Below are positions 1 through 8,746 of a stretch of 64,000 nt of DNA, piece by piece. Below the pieces are notes generated by a model that did not search any database, was not told the DNA's origin, and saw only the letters and a list, made by a program, of their open reading frames with translations. Source of the DNA: an uncultured Paracoccaceae bacterium (lineage in GTDB: Bacteria > Pseudomonadota > Alphaproteobacteria > Rhodobacterales > Rhodobacteraceae); the NCBI GenBank assembly GCA_947492475.1, contig CANLNM010000001.1, forward strand, positions 620,001-684,000, given 5' to 3'. The position numbers were made by a program, and so were the translations under genes. The number at the start of each line of letters is the position of its first letter. The stretch's first letter is position 1.

Positions 1-17
1 AATAAGGAGCACGACCT

Positions 18-776
18 ATGGGTATTCTCGAAGTCAAAGGCGTGAACAAACGCTTCGGTGGTTTGCAAGCGCTGGGGGATGTGAACCTCAGCGTAACCGA
101 AAACACCTGCCACGCAATTATCGGCCCAAACGGGGCCGGTAAATCCACCCTGCTGAACTGTTTGGTGGGCAAATTGATCCCCGACAGCGGATCGGTTAGT
201 TTTGATGGCCAATCGGTGCTGGGACGTAAACCGTTTGAAATCAACCAGATGGGCATATCGCGCGTGTTCCAAACGCCAGAAATCTTTGCGGATCTGACGG
301 TGTTGGAAAACGTGATGATCCCTTGTTTTGCGCGTCGCGATGGGTCCTACCGGATGCATGCCATTGAATCTGTGGGCGACGAAAAAGACATTCTGGAAAT
401 GGCAGAAAAACAATTGTCGGACGTCAAGATGCTGGACAAATCCAACATCACCGCGTCGTCCCTGTCACGTGGGGATAAACGGCGGTTGGAAATGGCCATG
501 TGTCTGGTGCAGGAACCGCGTCTGTTGCTGCTGGATGAACCCACCGCCGGGATGGCCCGCGCGGATACGGAAAACACCATTCAGCTGCTCAAAGACATCC
601 GTACGGAACGCGGCCTGACCATGGCGATCATCGAACACGATATGAATGTTGTGTTCAGCCTTGCCGATCGGATCACCGTTTTGGCACAGGGCACCCCCTT
701 GGTCGAAGACATCCCGGAAAACATCAAAGGCCATCCCAAGGTACGCGAAGCGTATCTGGGCGAAGCGCAGGTCTAA
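18..776 (+). CDS. livG: Branched-chain amino-acid-type ABC transporter ATP-binding protein (LivG-like)
   Basis: Cytoplasmic ATPase that would power a high-affinity amino-acid (or amide) importer together with the next gene. The 252-residue protein shows Walker A GPNGAGKST at about residues 36-44, Walker B LLLLDEPTAG near 168-177 and the H-loop IIEHDMNVV typical of LivG. The ABC signature is LSRGDKR (149-155) rather than LSGGQ, a common variation in LivG proteins. An AAGGAGC ribosome site sits 9 bases before the ATG. The next ATPase follows after 11 bases, so this is the 3' part of a liv operon; the binding protein and permeases are presumably upstream of the window. UrtD of a urea transporter is the main alternative; the lack of UrtD-like N-terminal features makes LivG more likely. 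Confidence 0.85.
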   Translation: MGILEVKGVNKRFGGLQALGDVNLSVTENTCHAIIGPNGAGKSTLLNCLVGKLIPDSGSVSFDGQSVLGRKPFEINQMGISRVFQTPEIFADLTVLENVMIPCFARRDGSYRMHAIESVGDEKDILEMAEKQLSDVKMLDKSNITASSLSRGDKRRLEMAMCLVQEPRLLLLDEPTAGMARADTENTIQLLKDIRTERGLTMAIIEHDMNVVFSLADRITVLAQGTPLVEDIPENIKGHPKVREAYLGEAQV

Positions 777-787
777 GGAGCAACATT

Positions 788-1543
788 ATGACGTCCAATC
801 CAAATTGGGATCCAAATGCCCAACACGCGTCGCACGCCCCTGCTTTCCTCAGTGTGCATGAAATCGAAGCCTATTACGGCGAAAGCTATATCGTTCAAAA
901 TATCAGCTTTAACATCCACGAAGGCGAAATTCTGGCGCTGCTCGGGCGCAATGGGGCCGGTAAAACATCCACCCTGCGCACCATTGCCCGTCTGGACGAT
1001 CCGGAATTGCGGCACGGGGAAATCTGGCTGGATCACCAACCGTTGCACAAAATGAAATCGCACGAAGCGGCATCCGTAGGCATCGGTCTGGTCCCCGAAG
1101 ACCGGCGGATCATCCCCGGCCTCACGGTCGAGGAAAACCTGCAACTGGCCCAGATCGCCCCACCTGTGGGATGGTCGCTGGAACGGCTCTATGGCTTGTT
1201 CCCGCGTCTGGGCGAACGCCGCAAACAAGAGGGCGTGACCCTGTCTGGTGGGGAACAGCAAATGCTGGCCATTGCCCGCGCCCTGGCCCGCGACATTAAG
1301 GTATTGTTGCTGGATGAACCCTACGAAGGTCTGGCCCCTGTGATCGTGCAAGAGATTGCCAAAACCCTTAACGTCATCCGCGATCAGGGCATCACAACCG
1401 TGATTGTGGAACAAAATGCGGTGGCTGCGCTGAAACTGGCGGATCGCGCCGTGATTTTGGACACCGGCAAGGTGGTCTTTGATGGCGATGCCAAAGAAGT
1501 GCTGAACGACGAAGCTTTGCGCCAACAATATCTGGCGATTTGA
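788..1543 (+). CDS. livF: Branched-chain amino-acid-type ABC transporter ATP-binding protein (LivF-like)
   Basis: Second ATPase of the importer. The 251-residue protein has Walker A GRNGAGKTS (about 55-63), an intact LSGGEQQ signature, Walker B VLLLDEPYEGL with the LivF-typical EGLAP sequence, and the switch IIVEQN-type motif (VIVEQNAVAAL). An N-terminal extension of about 20 residues rich in Asn, His and Pro precedes the ABC fold. AGGAG lies 6 bases upstream of the ATG. A stem-loop with a T-run follows, so this is the last gene of the operon. Substrate cannot be decided from the ATPases alone. Confidence 0.87.
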   Translation: MTSNPNWDPNAQHASHAPAFLSVHEIEAYYGESYIVQNISFNIHEGEILALLGRNGAGKTSTLRTIARLDDPELRHGEIWLDHQPLHKMKSHEAASVGIGLVPEDRRIIPGLTVEENLQLAQIAPPVGWSLERLYGLFPRLGERRKQEGVTLSGGEQQMLAIARALARDIKVLLLDEPYEGLAPVIVQEIAKTLNVIRDQGITTVIVEQNAVAALKLADRAVILDTGKVVFDGDAKEVLNDEALRQQYLAI

Positions 1544-1576
1544 CGATACTCCCAAGCGTTTATCGACGCTTACTCT

Positions 1577-1608
1577 GGCAGGCTGATCTTGGATTGGCCT
1601 GCTTTTTT
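1577..1608 (+). terminator. Rho-independent terminator of the liv operon
   Basis: Arms GCAGGC and GCCTGC (1578-1583 and 1597-1602) enclose a 13-base loop and are followed directly by six T residues, 34 bases after the livF stop. A smaller hairpin AAGCG/CGCTT sits immediately before it (about 1553-1571). Confidence 0.75.
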
Positions 1609-1735
1609 AACACTTCCTTTACCCTGTGGTCAGTTTCCCCCCTGATTTGGGCGATTTTCATCCTCCGATTAACACTTCCCGCGTTTGGCTTTGCTAATCT
1701 CATCCTTGGTGGGGGCTCTGTTAAAGGAGCCTGAG

Positions 1736-2260
1736 ATGGAAATTCAACCGACAACCCAAGTGCCTCCGGCGCCGCGGCTTGTCGCTGATCAGCGACCTGT
1801 GGCCGATGTGGCCGCAACGGTTCGCGATCCGCAACCCAACGTGCCTTTGGCGATCCCGCCATCAACATCCCAACAAGCCGTGGTATCAGCCAGCATGTTG
1901 GAAGCCAGCGAAACGGGTCACAATAACCGCACTGAAATCAAAGAAATTGAACGCGTCCTAAAACCATATGGCGTTACACTGCTGCCGCATTCCGCGCAGA
2001 CGGCCGAAAAACGCCAGGCAGCTGAAGATGCAGCACAAGAGGCGGAAACCAAACAAGCCGATGCCAAAGATGCCAGCGCCAAGGCTGAAACCGCCGCTGT
2101 AGAAGCCAACGAAACCGAACGCGCCGAAGAAAACAGCGCCGCAGATGCAGAGCGTATTGAAACCGCTGCTATTGAACGGGCAGATGCGCAAATCAGTGAC
2201 GCACAGACCCTAAGCGAGCCAAAAGCCCTGATTTCCCCCAAACAAGAGGAGAATAACTAA
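1736..2260 (+). CDS. Acidic Ala/Glu-rich coiled-coil protein of unknown function
   Basis: I do not recognise the family. The ATG at 1736 is chosen because AAAGGAG lies 7 bases upstream; an upstream TTG in frame has no such signal. The 174-residue product begins with a Pro/Thr/Val-rich segment (about 1-55), has a short central patch KEIERVLKPYGVTLLP (about 65-82) that could be a folded core, and ends in about 90 residues made almost only of Ala, Glu, Lys, Asp and Gln in heptad-like order, predicting a long helix or coiled coil. There is no signal peptide or membrane segment. It stands alone between the liv terminator and the accB leader. It may be a flagellar/structural or stress-type small protein, but nothing in the sequence decides this. 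Confidence 0.6.
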   Translation: MEIQPTTQVPPAPRLVADQRPVADVAATVRDPQPNVPLAIPPSTSQQAVVSASMLEASETGHNNRTEIKEIERVLKPYGVTLLPHSAQTAEKRQAAEDAAQEAETKQADAKDASAKAETAAVEANETERAEENSAADAERIETAAIERADAQISDAQTLSEPKALISPKQEENN

Positions 2261-2348
2261 CCCGTTTTCCGCACCGACCTGCTTTCCCCTGACGGGCTTG
2301 TGGCATATAAGCCCTAAATCAGATGACTTTCCCCTAGGACAGTCGACC

Positions 2349-2373
2349 GGTTTGCGTATAAATCACGCAAACC
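2349..2373 (+). promoter_or_regulatory. 25-base dyad in the accB leader
   Basis: GGTTTGCGT and ACGCAAACC form a perfect 9-base inverted repeat with a 7-base AT-rich centre (ATAAATC). The centre plus one arm base reads TATAAA, which resembles a -10 element. It ends 32 bases before the accB ATG. It could be an operator overlapping the promoter or an mRNA hairpin; there is no T-run, so a terminator is unlikely. Confidence 0.45.
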
Positions 2374-2405
2374 CATGAAAACAGGCAACGGGCCGAGGAC
2401 GACAG

Positions 2406-2897
2406 ATGAGTGAAAATTCCAAGCACGAAGGCGACGTAAGTTTTATCCGCGCATTGGCTGAACTTTTGCAGGAAAATGACCTGACAGAGTTGGAAGTAAG
2501 CCGCGATTACGGTGAAAATGACGGGTTAAACGTCCGTGTGAGCCGTCAAAAACAGGTTGTACACCAAGTTGCAGCGCCGGTTGCCGCCGCCGCCGCACCT
2601 GTTGCTACGGCCCCTGCAGCCGCGCCTACCGCGGTTGAGGCCCCCGAAGATCCGTCCAGCCATCCCGGCGCTGTGACCTCTCCGATGGTGGGCACTGTGT
2701 ATCTGCAGGCAGAACCCGGCGCGCCAGCGTTTTCGATCGTTGGCAACCAAGTGTCCGAAGGCGACACATTGTTGATCATCGAAGCGATGAAAACAATGAA
2801 CCAGATCCCCGCCCCTAAATCCGGTACAATTAAACGGATCCTCGTCGAAGATGGCAGCCCAGTCGAATATGGCGCGCCTCTTGTGATTATCGAATAA
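2406..2897 (+). CDS. accB: Biotin carboxyl carrier protein of acetyl-CoA carboxylase
   Basis: Carries the biotin that shuttles carboxyl groups in the first committed step of fatty acid synthesis. The 163-residue protein has the classic layout: N-terminal helical region (1-50), a flexible Ala/Pro linker (about 54-85) and a C-terminal biotinyl/lipoyl domain. The attachment motif EAMKTMNQI puts the biotinylated lysine at residue 129. GAGG lies upstream of the ATG. It is followed after 10 bases by accC, the usual accBC operon. The dyad in its leader may control expression. Confidence 0.95.
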   Translation: MSENSKHEGDVSFIRALAELLQENDLTELEVSRDYGENDGLNVRVSRQKQVVHQVAAPVAAAAAPVATAPAAAPTAVEAPEDPSSHPGAVTSPMVGTVYLQAEPGAPAFSIVGNQVSEGDTLLIIEAMKTMNQIPAPKSGTIKRILVEDGSPVEYGAPLVIIE

Positions 2898-2907
2898 GGC
2901 GCTGTCC

Positions 2908-4251
2908 ATGTTCGATAAAATCCTGATTGCCAACCGTGGCGAAATCGCCCTGCGCGTGATCCGCGCTGCCCGCGAAATGGGAATTGCATCGGTTGCGGTG
3001 CATTCCACTGCGGACAGCGATGCGATGCATGTGCGCATGGCCGACGAAGCCATCTGCATCGGCCCCGCCCCTTCGACACAAAGCTACCTGAACTTTCCAG
3101 CGATCATTTCCGCCTGCGAAGTGACCGGAGCCCAAGCGATCCATCCCGGCTATGGTTTCCTGTCTGAAAACGCCAATTTTGTCCAAGTCGTCGAAGATCA
3201 CGACCTGACATTCATTGGCCCCACAGCGGAACATATCCGCATGATGGGCGACAAAATCACCGCCAAGGACACCATGAAAGCGCTGGGCGTGCCCTGCGTT
3301 CCAGGATCTGACGGCGGCGTTCCCGATCTGGAAACCGCGAAACGCATTGGTGACGAAATCGGCTATCCTGTGATCATCAAAGCCACAGCTGGTGGCGGTG
3401 GTCGCGGCATGAAAGTGGCGCAAACAGCCGCTGACATGGAAGAGGCCTTTGGCACCGCACGGTCCGAAGGCAAATCCAATTTCGGCAATGACGAGGTCTA
3501 TATTGAAAAATATCTGACCACCCCCCGTCACATCGAAATTCAGGTTTTTGGCGACGGCAAAGGCAAAGCTGTGCATTTGGGGGAACGCGATTGTTCCCTG
3601 CAACGCCGCCATCAAAAAGTGTTCGAAGAAGCCCCCGGCCCCAGCATTTCTGCCGAAGAACGTGCCAAAATCGGTAAAATTTGTGCGGATGCTTGTGCCA
3701 ATATCAACTATATCGGCGCGGGCACCATCGAATTTCTCTATGAAAATGGCGAATTCTATTTCATCGAAATGAACACCCGTTTGCAGGTGGAACATCCCGT
3801 CACCGAGGCTATTTTTGGTGTCGATCTGGTGCGCGAACAAATTCGCGTGGCCGAAGGCCTGCCAATGTCGTTCACGCAGGATGATCTTTCTATCAACGGC
3901 CACGCCATTGAGGTTCGGATTAATGCGGAAAAGCTGCCGAATTTTGCCCCATGTCCGGGTAAAATTTCAGCCTATCACGCTCCGGGCGGCTTGGGCGTTC
4001 GGATGGATTCTGCGCTGTATGACGGTTATTCAATCCCGCCTTATTACGATTCCCTCATTGGGAAACTGATCGTACATGGCCGGGACCGTCCAGAAGCCCT
4101 GTCACGATTGGCCCGCGCATTGGGCGAATTGATTGTGGATGGCATCGATACGACTGTTCCGCTGTTCCATGCGTTGTTGCAAGAAGAAGCCGTGTTATCA
4201 GGCTCTTACAACATTCACTGGCTGGAAAAGTGGCTGGAAGAAAACCTGTAA
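2908..4251 (+). CDS. accC: Acetyl-CoA carboxylase, biotin carboxylase subunit
   Basis: ATP-dependent carboxylation of biotin on AccB. The 447-residue length is that of stand-alone bacterial AccC. N-terminal Rossmann-like segment [18 protein letters not shown] (about 4-21), ATP-grasp glycine loop GGGGRGMKV (about 163-171), the metal-binding region [16 protein letters not shown] (about 285-300) and the C-terminal domain are all present. Partner accB lies directly upstream; aat follows after 16 bases. The carboxyltransferase genes accA and accD are not in the window. Confidence 0.96.
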   Translation: MFDKILIANRGEIALRVIRAAREMGIASVAVHSTADSDAMHVRMADEAICIGPAPSTQSYLNFPAIISACEVTGAQAIHPGYGFLSENANFVQVVEDHDLTFIGPTAEHIRMMGDKITAKDTMKALGVPCVPGSDGGVPDLETAKRIGDEIGYPVIIKATAGGGGRGMKVAQTAADMEEAFGTARSEGKSNFGNDEVYIEKYLTTPRHIEIQVFGDGKGKAVHLGERDCSLQRRHQKVFEEAPGPSISAEERAKIGKICADACANINYIGAGTIEFLYENGEFYFIEMNTRLQVEHPVTEAIFGVDLVREQIRVAEGLPMSFTQDDLSINGHAIEVRINAEKLPNFAPCPGKISAYHAPGGLGVRMDSALYDGYSIPPYYDSLIGKLIVHGRDRPEALSRLARALGELIVDGIDTTVPLFHALLQEEAVLSGSYNIHWLEKWLEENL

Positions 4252-4267
4252 TTCAGAGGCGGGCGTC

Positions 4268-4909
4268 ATGAACGCCCCCCTCACCCCAGAGCTGCTGCTA
4301 CATGCCTATGCCAGCGGCATTTTCCCCATGTCCGAAGGCAAAGACGATCCAGAAGTGTTCTGGGTTGACCCAAAACGCCGTGGAATTCTGCCGCTTGATG
4401 GGTTTCACATTTCGAGATCCCTGGCCAAACGCATTCAGCGTGGTGGATTTGATGTGACGCTGAACCAGGACTTCACTGGCTGCGTCCAAGCCTGTGCCAA
4501 CCGTCCTGAAACCTGGATTAACGACACGATTTTCAGCCTTTATACGGCGCTGCACATTGCTGGCTTTGCCCATTCTATCGAGGTCTGGCAGGGCAAAAAC
4601 ATGGTTGGCGGCGTTTACGGCGTTGCCCTTGGCAGCGTGTTTTTTGGTGAAAGCATGTTTTCCACCCAAACCGATATGTCAAAGGTCGCGCTCGCTTATT
4701 TGACATGTCACCTGACCAATTCAGGGTTCACGCTGTTTGACACACAATTCATAACCGACCACTTGAAAAGCCTCGGTGGGATTGAGATTTCTCGTGCAGA
4801 ATATCGCCGTAGATTGGCGCAAGCAATTGAAAGTGAAGCGCAATTTCAGGGGGTATCCCCCCTGCCCTCGGCTCAGGATGTGGTACAGCGCAGCACCCAA
4901 ACGTCATAG
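4268..4909 (+). CDS. aat: Leucyl/phenylalanyl-tRNA-protein transferase
   Basis: Transfers Leu or Phe from aminoacyl-tRNA to N-terminal Arg/Lys of proteins, marking them for the ClpS/ClpAP N-degron pathway in the cytosol. The 213-residue protein starts at the ATG at 4268, which gives the family N-terminus MNAPLTPELLLHAYASGIFP; the open frame extends upstream inside accC but has no fitting signal. The family core is visible: WVDPKRRGILPLDGFHISRS, the VYGVALGSVFFGESMFS segment and LFDTQFITDHLKSLGG. The 3' end overlaps the convergent DUF2155 gene by 37 bases. Confidence 0.94.
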   Translation: MNAPLTPELLLHAYASGIFPMSEGKDDPEVFWVDPKRRGILPLDGFHISRSLAKRIQRGGFDVTLNQDFTGCVQACANRPETWINDTIFSLYTALHIAGFAHSIEVWQGKNMVGGVYGVALGSVFFGESMFSTQTDMSKVALAYLTCHLTNSGFTLFDTQFITDHLKSLGGIEISRAEYRRRLAQAIESEAQFQGVSPLPSAQDVVQRSTQTS

Positions 4910-5232
4910 CGCGGATGGTCCATTGCATTCAATGCAGGGCTGGACGCGACCATCCAACCACGAAAGGCCAGCTCATCCTGCCCCCGTGGCAAAATCGCCA
5001 ATAACGCAAAGGCGTCACCGGATGGGTTCCCGGCTGGATATCGGCAATCGCCCAGATAAATTTCCAGCCGACCTTCGTGTTTGGTTTCCCCGACGGACAT
5101 TTCCAAATCCACAGTGGACCCTGTGGTTTTGTCCAAGACGCGGATCATTGCGCCGTTTGCACTGCTGGCCTCTTGTGCCAAAACGGGCGCTGTGAACAGG
5201 CAAAATACGGCGGTGGCGATCGCGCGGATCAT
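4873..5232 (-). CDS. DUF2155 family exported protein
   Basis: Small secreted protein of a family almost confined to Alphaproteobacteria; function unknown. The 119 residues begin with a clear signal peptide (MIRAIATAVFCLFTAPVLAQ, cleavage probably after VLAQ or VLA). The mature part contains the family signature of a conserved C..P pair (GDCRYP) and RGWMVASSPALNAMDHPRYDVWVLRC near the C-terminus, with two cysteines that could pair in the periplasm. Its ATG overlaps the mlaD stop by four bases (ATGA), so it is translated with the lipid-transport gene. Its 3' end overlaps aat on the other strand. Confidence 0.85.
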   Translation of the reverse strand: MIRAIATAVFCLFTAPVLAQEASSANGAMIRVLDKTTGSTVDLEMSVGETKHEGRLEIYLGDCRYPAGNPSGDAFALLAILPRGQDELAFRGWMVASSPALNAMDHPRYDVWVLRCTTS

Positions 5233-5681
5233 GCGCCTTCTTCTCCGCCGCTCACAAACTTAACCAGCAATTGGATTACGCTAACCGCGCCTTGGGTGTT
5301 GGTGATTTCATCGCCAGCTGCAAAGTTTTCGAATGACCCACCGGGCGAAATTTCAACGAATGTTCCCCCCAGCAATCCTTCGGATGCGACAGCGACAACG
5401 CTGTCATCGGGGATCAAAATCCCGTCCTGAAACGTCATTGTCGCATCGGCGCGATAAGTTTGCACATTCAGATCCAAGCCCGTCACAGACCCGATCTTAA
5501 CCCCTGCCAAACGGATATCCGTGCCAACGCTCAGCCCTTCGGCGGACCGAAAACTGGCCGTTAAATCATAGCCTTCGCTGGATCGGCTGAGGCCAGCCGC
5601 CTGCGTCAGATAAAAGAGAAACGCCAAAGCGACACATAAAATGGCCGCGCCGGTTAAAACTTCTGTGGTATTTTCGCGCAT
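5229..5681 (-). CDS. mlaD: MlaD/MCE-domain lipid transport protein
   Basis: Inner-membrane-anchored MCE protein of the Mla system, which returns phospholipids from the outer to the inner membrane. The 150 residues contain an N-terminal anchor (about 9-29) and one MCE domain (about 38-115) with the motif GLSVGTDIRLAGVKIGSVTGLDL. Size matches the single-MCE MlaD. In this order it usually sits with NDUFA12 upstream and DUF2155 downstream, as here, while mlaE and mlaF lie elsewhere. DUF2155 is coupled by ATGA overlap. Confidence 0.9.
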   Translation of the reverse strand: MRENTTEVLTGAAILCVALAFLFYLTQAAGLSRSSEGYDLTASFRSAEGLSVGTDIRLAGVKIGSVTGLDLNVQTYRADATMTFQDGILIPDDSVVAVASEGLLGGTFVEISPGGSFENFAAGDEITNTQGAVSVIQLLVKFVSGGEEGA

Positions 5682-5693
5682 GACAATTGTCCC

Positions 5694-6077
5694 TTATTCA
5701 GGGGACCAAGCCTCATAATCGGATCGGTCCGCAGGGCGGGATTGACGCAAAGACCCGTCCGGCGCATAGGCCAAAACCGTCCCGGTCAGGTTATCCTGAT
5801 GCGGTTTTTCCCAATCTTTGTGCACCAAAGGTTGATCCGTAGGCGGCTGATCCCAGGTGCGGTGAATCCAACCATGCCAATCAGGGCTGATCCGGCTGCC
5901 TTCGATTTCGCCGTTGAAAATAACCCAACGTTTTGAATCATCTTGGTTTTTGTAATAGACATTGCCCTGCCCATCTTCGCCCACACGGACGCCTTTGCGC
6001 CATGTGAAAATCTGGGTGTTCAGGGTTTGCCCGTCCCACCATGTAAAGATGCGCTTGATAAAGTTAAGTACGCCCAT
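5694..6077 (-). CDS. NADH:ubiquinone oxidoreductase 17.2 kDa subunit (NDUFA12 family)
   Basis: Accessory subunit of respiratory complex I, on the matrix/cytoplasmic side near the junction of the peripheral arm. I start it at the ATG at 6077 (127 residues, MGVLNFIKRIFTWWDGQTLN), which has GGAG seven bases upstream and matches the family N-terminus; an upstream GTG at 6101 would add eight residues. Core motifs are GNVYYKNQDDSKRWVIFNGE and the W-rich PDWHGWIHRTWDQPPT. Complex I subunits of this type are shared by Alphaproteobacteria and mitochondria. It is first in a minus-strand run with mlaD 12 bases downstream. Confidence 0.93.
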   Translation of the reverse strand: MGVLNFIKRIFTWWDGQTLNTQIFTWRKGVRVGEDGQGNVYYKNQDDSKRWVIFNGEIEGSRISPDWHGWIHRTWDQPPTDQPLVHKDWEKPHQDNLTGTVLAYAPDGSLRQSRPADRSDYEAWSPE

Positions 6078-6152
6078 GGGATGCTCCGTTGCTTGGCTCA
6101 CTCATGCCGTAAAAAACCGCCAAGGTCCAGTGACATGAGCGCACATTTGCCG

Positions 6153-6536
6153 TCATTCAGGGATGCGAGCCGTGACTTCGATTTCGATTTTCATCGCCGG
6201 CTCCATCAAGGTGGCCTGAATCATTGTCGCGGCTGGTTTTGCCTTGGCGAAAACCTGCGATGTGATCGGCCAGCACGCCGGAAAATCCGCCCCATCTGTC
6301 AGGATGTAATTCACCCGGACGACGTGGTCCAAACTGGACCCCGCTTCGATCAGCGCTTTGCCAATTGTGTCGAGCGTGTTGCGGCATTGATCCTCGACGC
6401 TATCTGGCAATGCCATCGTGGCGTAATCATAGCCCGTTGTGCCAGAAACAAAGACCCAGCCATCCGCAACAACCGCGCGGCTATAGCCGATTTGCTCTTC
6501 GAACGGGGATCCGGTGGAAATGTGACGAACGTTCAT
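6153..6536 (-). CDS. RidA/YjgF family protein (reactive imine/enamine deaminase type)
   Basis: Members of this family hydrolyse reactive 2-aminoacrylate/imine intermediates or act as related deaminases in the cytosol, usually as trimers. The 127-residue length fits. The core strand VFVSGTTGYDYATM, the helix DQCRNTLDTIGKALIEAGSSLDHVVRVNYILTD and the C-terminal ATMIQATLMEPAMKIEIEVTA are recognisable. The arginine in VVRVNY corresponds to the conserved active-site Arg of RidA-like proteins, but the C-terminal P-x-R-x-x-x-E pattern of true RidA is not obvious, so this belongs to a Rid subfamily of unproven substrate. It lies between the clpX terminator and NDUFA12. Confidence 0.85.
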   Translation of the reverse strand: MNVRHISTGSPFEEQIGYSRAVVADGWVFVSGTTGYDYATMALPDSVEDQCRNTLDTIGKALIEAGSSLDHVVRVNYILTDGADFPACWPITSQVFAKAKPAATMIQATLMEPAMKIEIEVTARIPE

Positions 6537-6550
6537 AAGTCCCTCTGTAG

Positions 6551-6578
6551 AAAAGAAAAAGGCGACCCGAAGGCCGCC
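6551..6578 (-). terminator. Terminator downstream of clpX
   Basis: On the minus strand a seven-pair stem GGCGGCC/GGTCGCC closes a TTCG tetraloop and is followed by TTTTTCTTTT. It lies 20 bases after the clpX stop: a textbook intrinsic terminator. Confidence 0.85.
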
Positions 6579-6598
6579 CCTTTATCACGTTGAAAAGA

Positions 6599-7861
6599 TT
6601 AACTTGCGCTTGCCGGTTCTTGGTCCGCATCCGCATGGATCATTAGCGGCGCGGCGTCTGGGCCCACGGCCTCTTCGTTGACGACCACTTCGTTCACGCT
6701 CTCCATGCCGGGCAGGTCGAACATGGTATCCAGCAGGATATCTTCCATAATGGATCGCAGACCACGTGCGCCTGTTTTGCGTTCAATGGCGCGGTTGGCA
6801 ATCGCCTGCAGCGCATCATCGGTAAAGGTCAATTTGGCATCTTCCAGTTCAAACAAACGCTGATATTGCTTGATCAACGCGTTTTTAGGCTCGGTCAAAA
6901 TGGTGACCAGCGCATCTTTGTCCAAATCTTCCAACGTGGCGATCACCGGCAGACGACCAACAAATTCAGGGATCAAACCAAATTTCAACAGATCTTCTGG
7001 TTCCAGATCCTTGAAATATTCGCCAACTGTTTTCTGGCTTTCATCCCGCACATCCGCACCAAAGCCCATTGCAGAGCCTTTGCCACGTTGCGCGATAATC
7101 CGGTCCAGACCTGCAAATGCACCACCACAGATGAACAGGATGTTCGTGGTGTCCACTTGCAAAAATTCCTGCTGTGGATGTTTGCGTCCGCCTTGCGGAG
7201 GCACAGAGGCAACGGTGCCTTCCATGATCTTCAACAGGGCCTGTTGCACACCTTCGCCAGAGACATCCCGCGTGATCGAAGGATTGTCCGATTTACGCGT
7301 AATTTTATCTACTTCGTCGATGTAAACGATGCCGCGTTGGGCGCGTTCGACGTTATATTCGGACGCTTGCAGCAATTTCAGGATGATATTTTCAACGTCC
7401 TCGCCAACATAACCGGCTTCGGTCAATGTGGTCGCATCAGCCATTGTAAACGGCACATCCAGAATGCGCGCCAAAGTTTGCGCCAACAACGTTTTACCAC
7501 AGCCCGTTGGACCGATCAGCATAATGTTCGATTTCGCCAACTCAATATCGGTTTTGTCAGCGTGGTTCAGACGTTTGTAGTGATTGTGCACCGCCACAGA
7601 CAGCACGCGTTTCGCATGGCCTTGGCCAATCACGTAATCATCTAGAACTTCACAGATTTCTTTGGGTGAAGGCACCCCTTCACTCGACTTCAATCCGGCA
7701 GATTTCGTCTCTTCGCGGATAATATCCATGCATAATTCGACGCATTCATCGCAGATGAATACGGTCGGTCCCGCGATCAGCTTGCGCACTTCATGCTGGC
7801 TCTTGCCGCAAAAGCTACAATAGAGCGTGTTCTTGCTGTCACTGCCTGACGAATTCGTCAT
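6599..7861 (-). CDS. clpX: ATP-dependent Clp protease ATP-binding subunit ClpX
   Basis: AAA+ unfoldase that feeds substrates to ClpP. The 420 residues contain the N-terminal C4 zinc finger (Cys 15, 18, 37, 40), Walker A GPTGCGKT (117-124), Walker [11 protein letters not shown], the GYVGEDV pore loop, the IGF-type loop (MGFGADV in place of IGF region context) and the Arg-rich sensor region [12 protein letters not shown]. The start ATG gives the usual N-terminus. clpP lies upstream on the same strand, 110 bases away, as in most proteobacteria. A strong terminator follows. Confidence 0.98.
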   Translation of the reverse strand: MTNSSGSDSKNTLYCSFCGKSQHEVRKLIAGPTVFICDECVELCMDIIREETKSAGLKSSEGVPSPKEICEVLDDYVIGQGHAKRVLSVAVHNHYKRLNHADKTDIELAKSNIMLIGPTGCGKTLLAQTLARILDVPFTMADATTLTEAGYVGEDVENIILKLLQASEYNVERAQRGIVYIDEVDKITRKSDNPSITRDVSGEGVQQALLKIMEGTVASVPPQGGRKHPQQEFLQVDTTNILFICGGAFAGLDRIIAQRGKGSAMGFGADVRDESQKTVGEYFKDLEPEDLLKFGLIPEFVGRLPVIATLEDLDKDALVTILTEPKNALIKQYQRLFELEDAKLTFTDDALQAIANRAIERKTGARGLRSIMEDILLDTMFDLPGMESVNEVVVNEEAVGPDAAPLMIHADADQEPASAS

Positions 7862-7971
7862 ATAACTTAACCCTTCGGCCTAAGGCCCTTGTGTCCGTTC
7901 TGGACGGTCGAACTGACCTAATCCTAGGCCAGCCCGTTCCGGTCCACAACGGCAAAATCGTCGCGAATTTG

Positions 7972-8601
7972 TTACGCGTCGTCGTCGTCACCTTTGCTAC
8001 GGGATTCAACGATCTCATCGATCAACCCCCATTCTTTGGCATCCTCTGGTGACATGAAATTATCACGTTCCAGACCCTGCTCTACTTCTTCATAGCTGCG
8101 ACCGGTGTGTTTTACGTAAATTTCGTTCAACCGGCGTTTCAGTTTCAGGGTTTCCTCGGCGTGGATCATGATATCCGTGGCCTGCCCCTGATACCCACCG
8201 GATGGCTGGTGCACCATCACGCGGCTATTTGGCAGGGAAAACCGCATGCCTTTTTCGCCAGCCGTCAACAACAGCGACCCCATAGATGCGGCCTGACCGA
8301 TCACCAAAGTGGACACTTTGGGTTTGATATATTGCATCGTGTCGTAGATCGACAAACCCGATGTCACAACGCCGCCGGGGCTGTTGATATACATCGAAAT
8401 TTCTTTGGATGGGTTTTCAGCCTCCAGGTGCAAAAGCTGGGCCACGATCAGCGATGACATGCCATCATGCACAGGACCGTTCAGGAAAATAATCCGCTCT
8501 TTCAGCAGACGCGAAAAAATATCATAGGCGCGTTCACCACGGCTGGTCTGCTCAACCACCATGGGAACCAAGTTCATATATGTTTCTACCGGATCACGCA
8601 T
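7972..8601 (-). CDS. clpP: ATP-dependent Clp protease proteolytic subunit ClpP
   Basis: Serine peptidase forming the tetradecameric chamber of ClpXP/ClpAP. The 209-residue protein has the catalytic triad: Ser106 in [11 protein letters not shown], His131 in [10 protein letters not shown] and Asp180 in [12 protein letters not shown]. The N-terminal loops that contact ClpX and the short propeptide-like start [19 protein letters not shown] are as in alphaproteobacterial ClpP. It is transcribed away from the arsR gene and the intergenic 136 bases must hold both promoters. Confidence 0.98.
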   Translation of the reverse strand: MRDPVETYMNLVPMVVEQTSRGERAYDIFSRLLKERIIFLNGPVHDGMSSLIVAQLLHLEAENPSKEISMYINSPGGVVTSGLSIYDTMQYIKPKVSTLVIGQAASMGSLLLTAGEKGMRFSLPNSRVMVHQPSGGYQGQATDIMIHAEETLKLKRRLNEIYVKHTGRSYEEVEQGLERDNFMSPEDAKEWGLIDEIVESRSKGDDDDA

Positions 8602-8703
8602 CGTTCTGCTGCCTCACTATATTGGACGACTACCGTCCTAATGGATAAGTCCTTTCAAGAGTCTTAGTGACCCTTCAGGGGGGCTTCAAGGGCATCAAAT
8701 AAT

Positions 8704-8746
8704 TTGACAGAATGTAAGCCACAACTTACGGTAAGTCATGACTTAC
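8704..8746 (+). promoter_or_regulatory. Promoter and twin ArsR-type operators overlapping the arsR start codon
   Basis: Two dyads lie in tandem, 17 bases apart: GTAAGccacaaCTTAC (8714-8729) and GTAAGTCATGACTTAC (8731-8746). The second is a perfect 16-base palindrome whose centre contains the ATG start codon. A TTGACA -35 hexamer is at 8704-8709, which would place a -10 near 8727-8732 and the transcript start at or next to the ATG. No Shine-Dalgarno is present, so the message is probably leaderless and autorepressed by the ArsR protein sitting on its own start site. Confidence 0.65.

Noticed and set aside
18-1543. Urea transporter ATPases UrtD/UrtE
   Set aside because: A urease operon is in the window, but 42 kb away, and the two ATPases carry LivG/LivF-type features without UrtD/UrtE hallmarks.
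2887-3903. Long open frame on the minus strand opposite accC
   Set aside because: It is fully antisense to a well-supported biotin carboxylase gene, has no family resemblance and reflects codon-position bias of high-GC coding DNA.
6866-7645. 259-codon plus-strand frame opposite clpX
   Set aside because: Antisense shadow of a housekeeping gene, with unlikely composition (many Arg, Gln, His, Phe).
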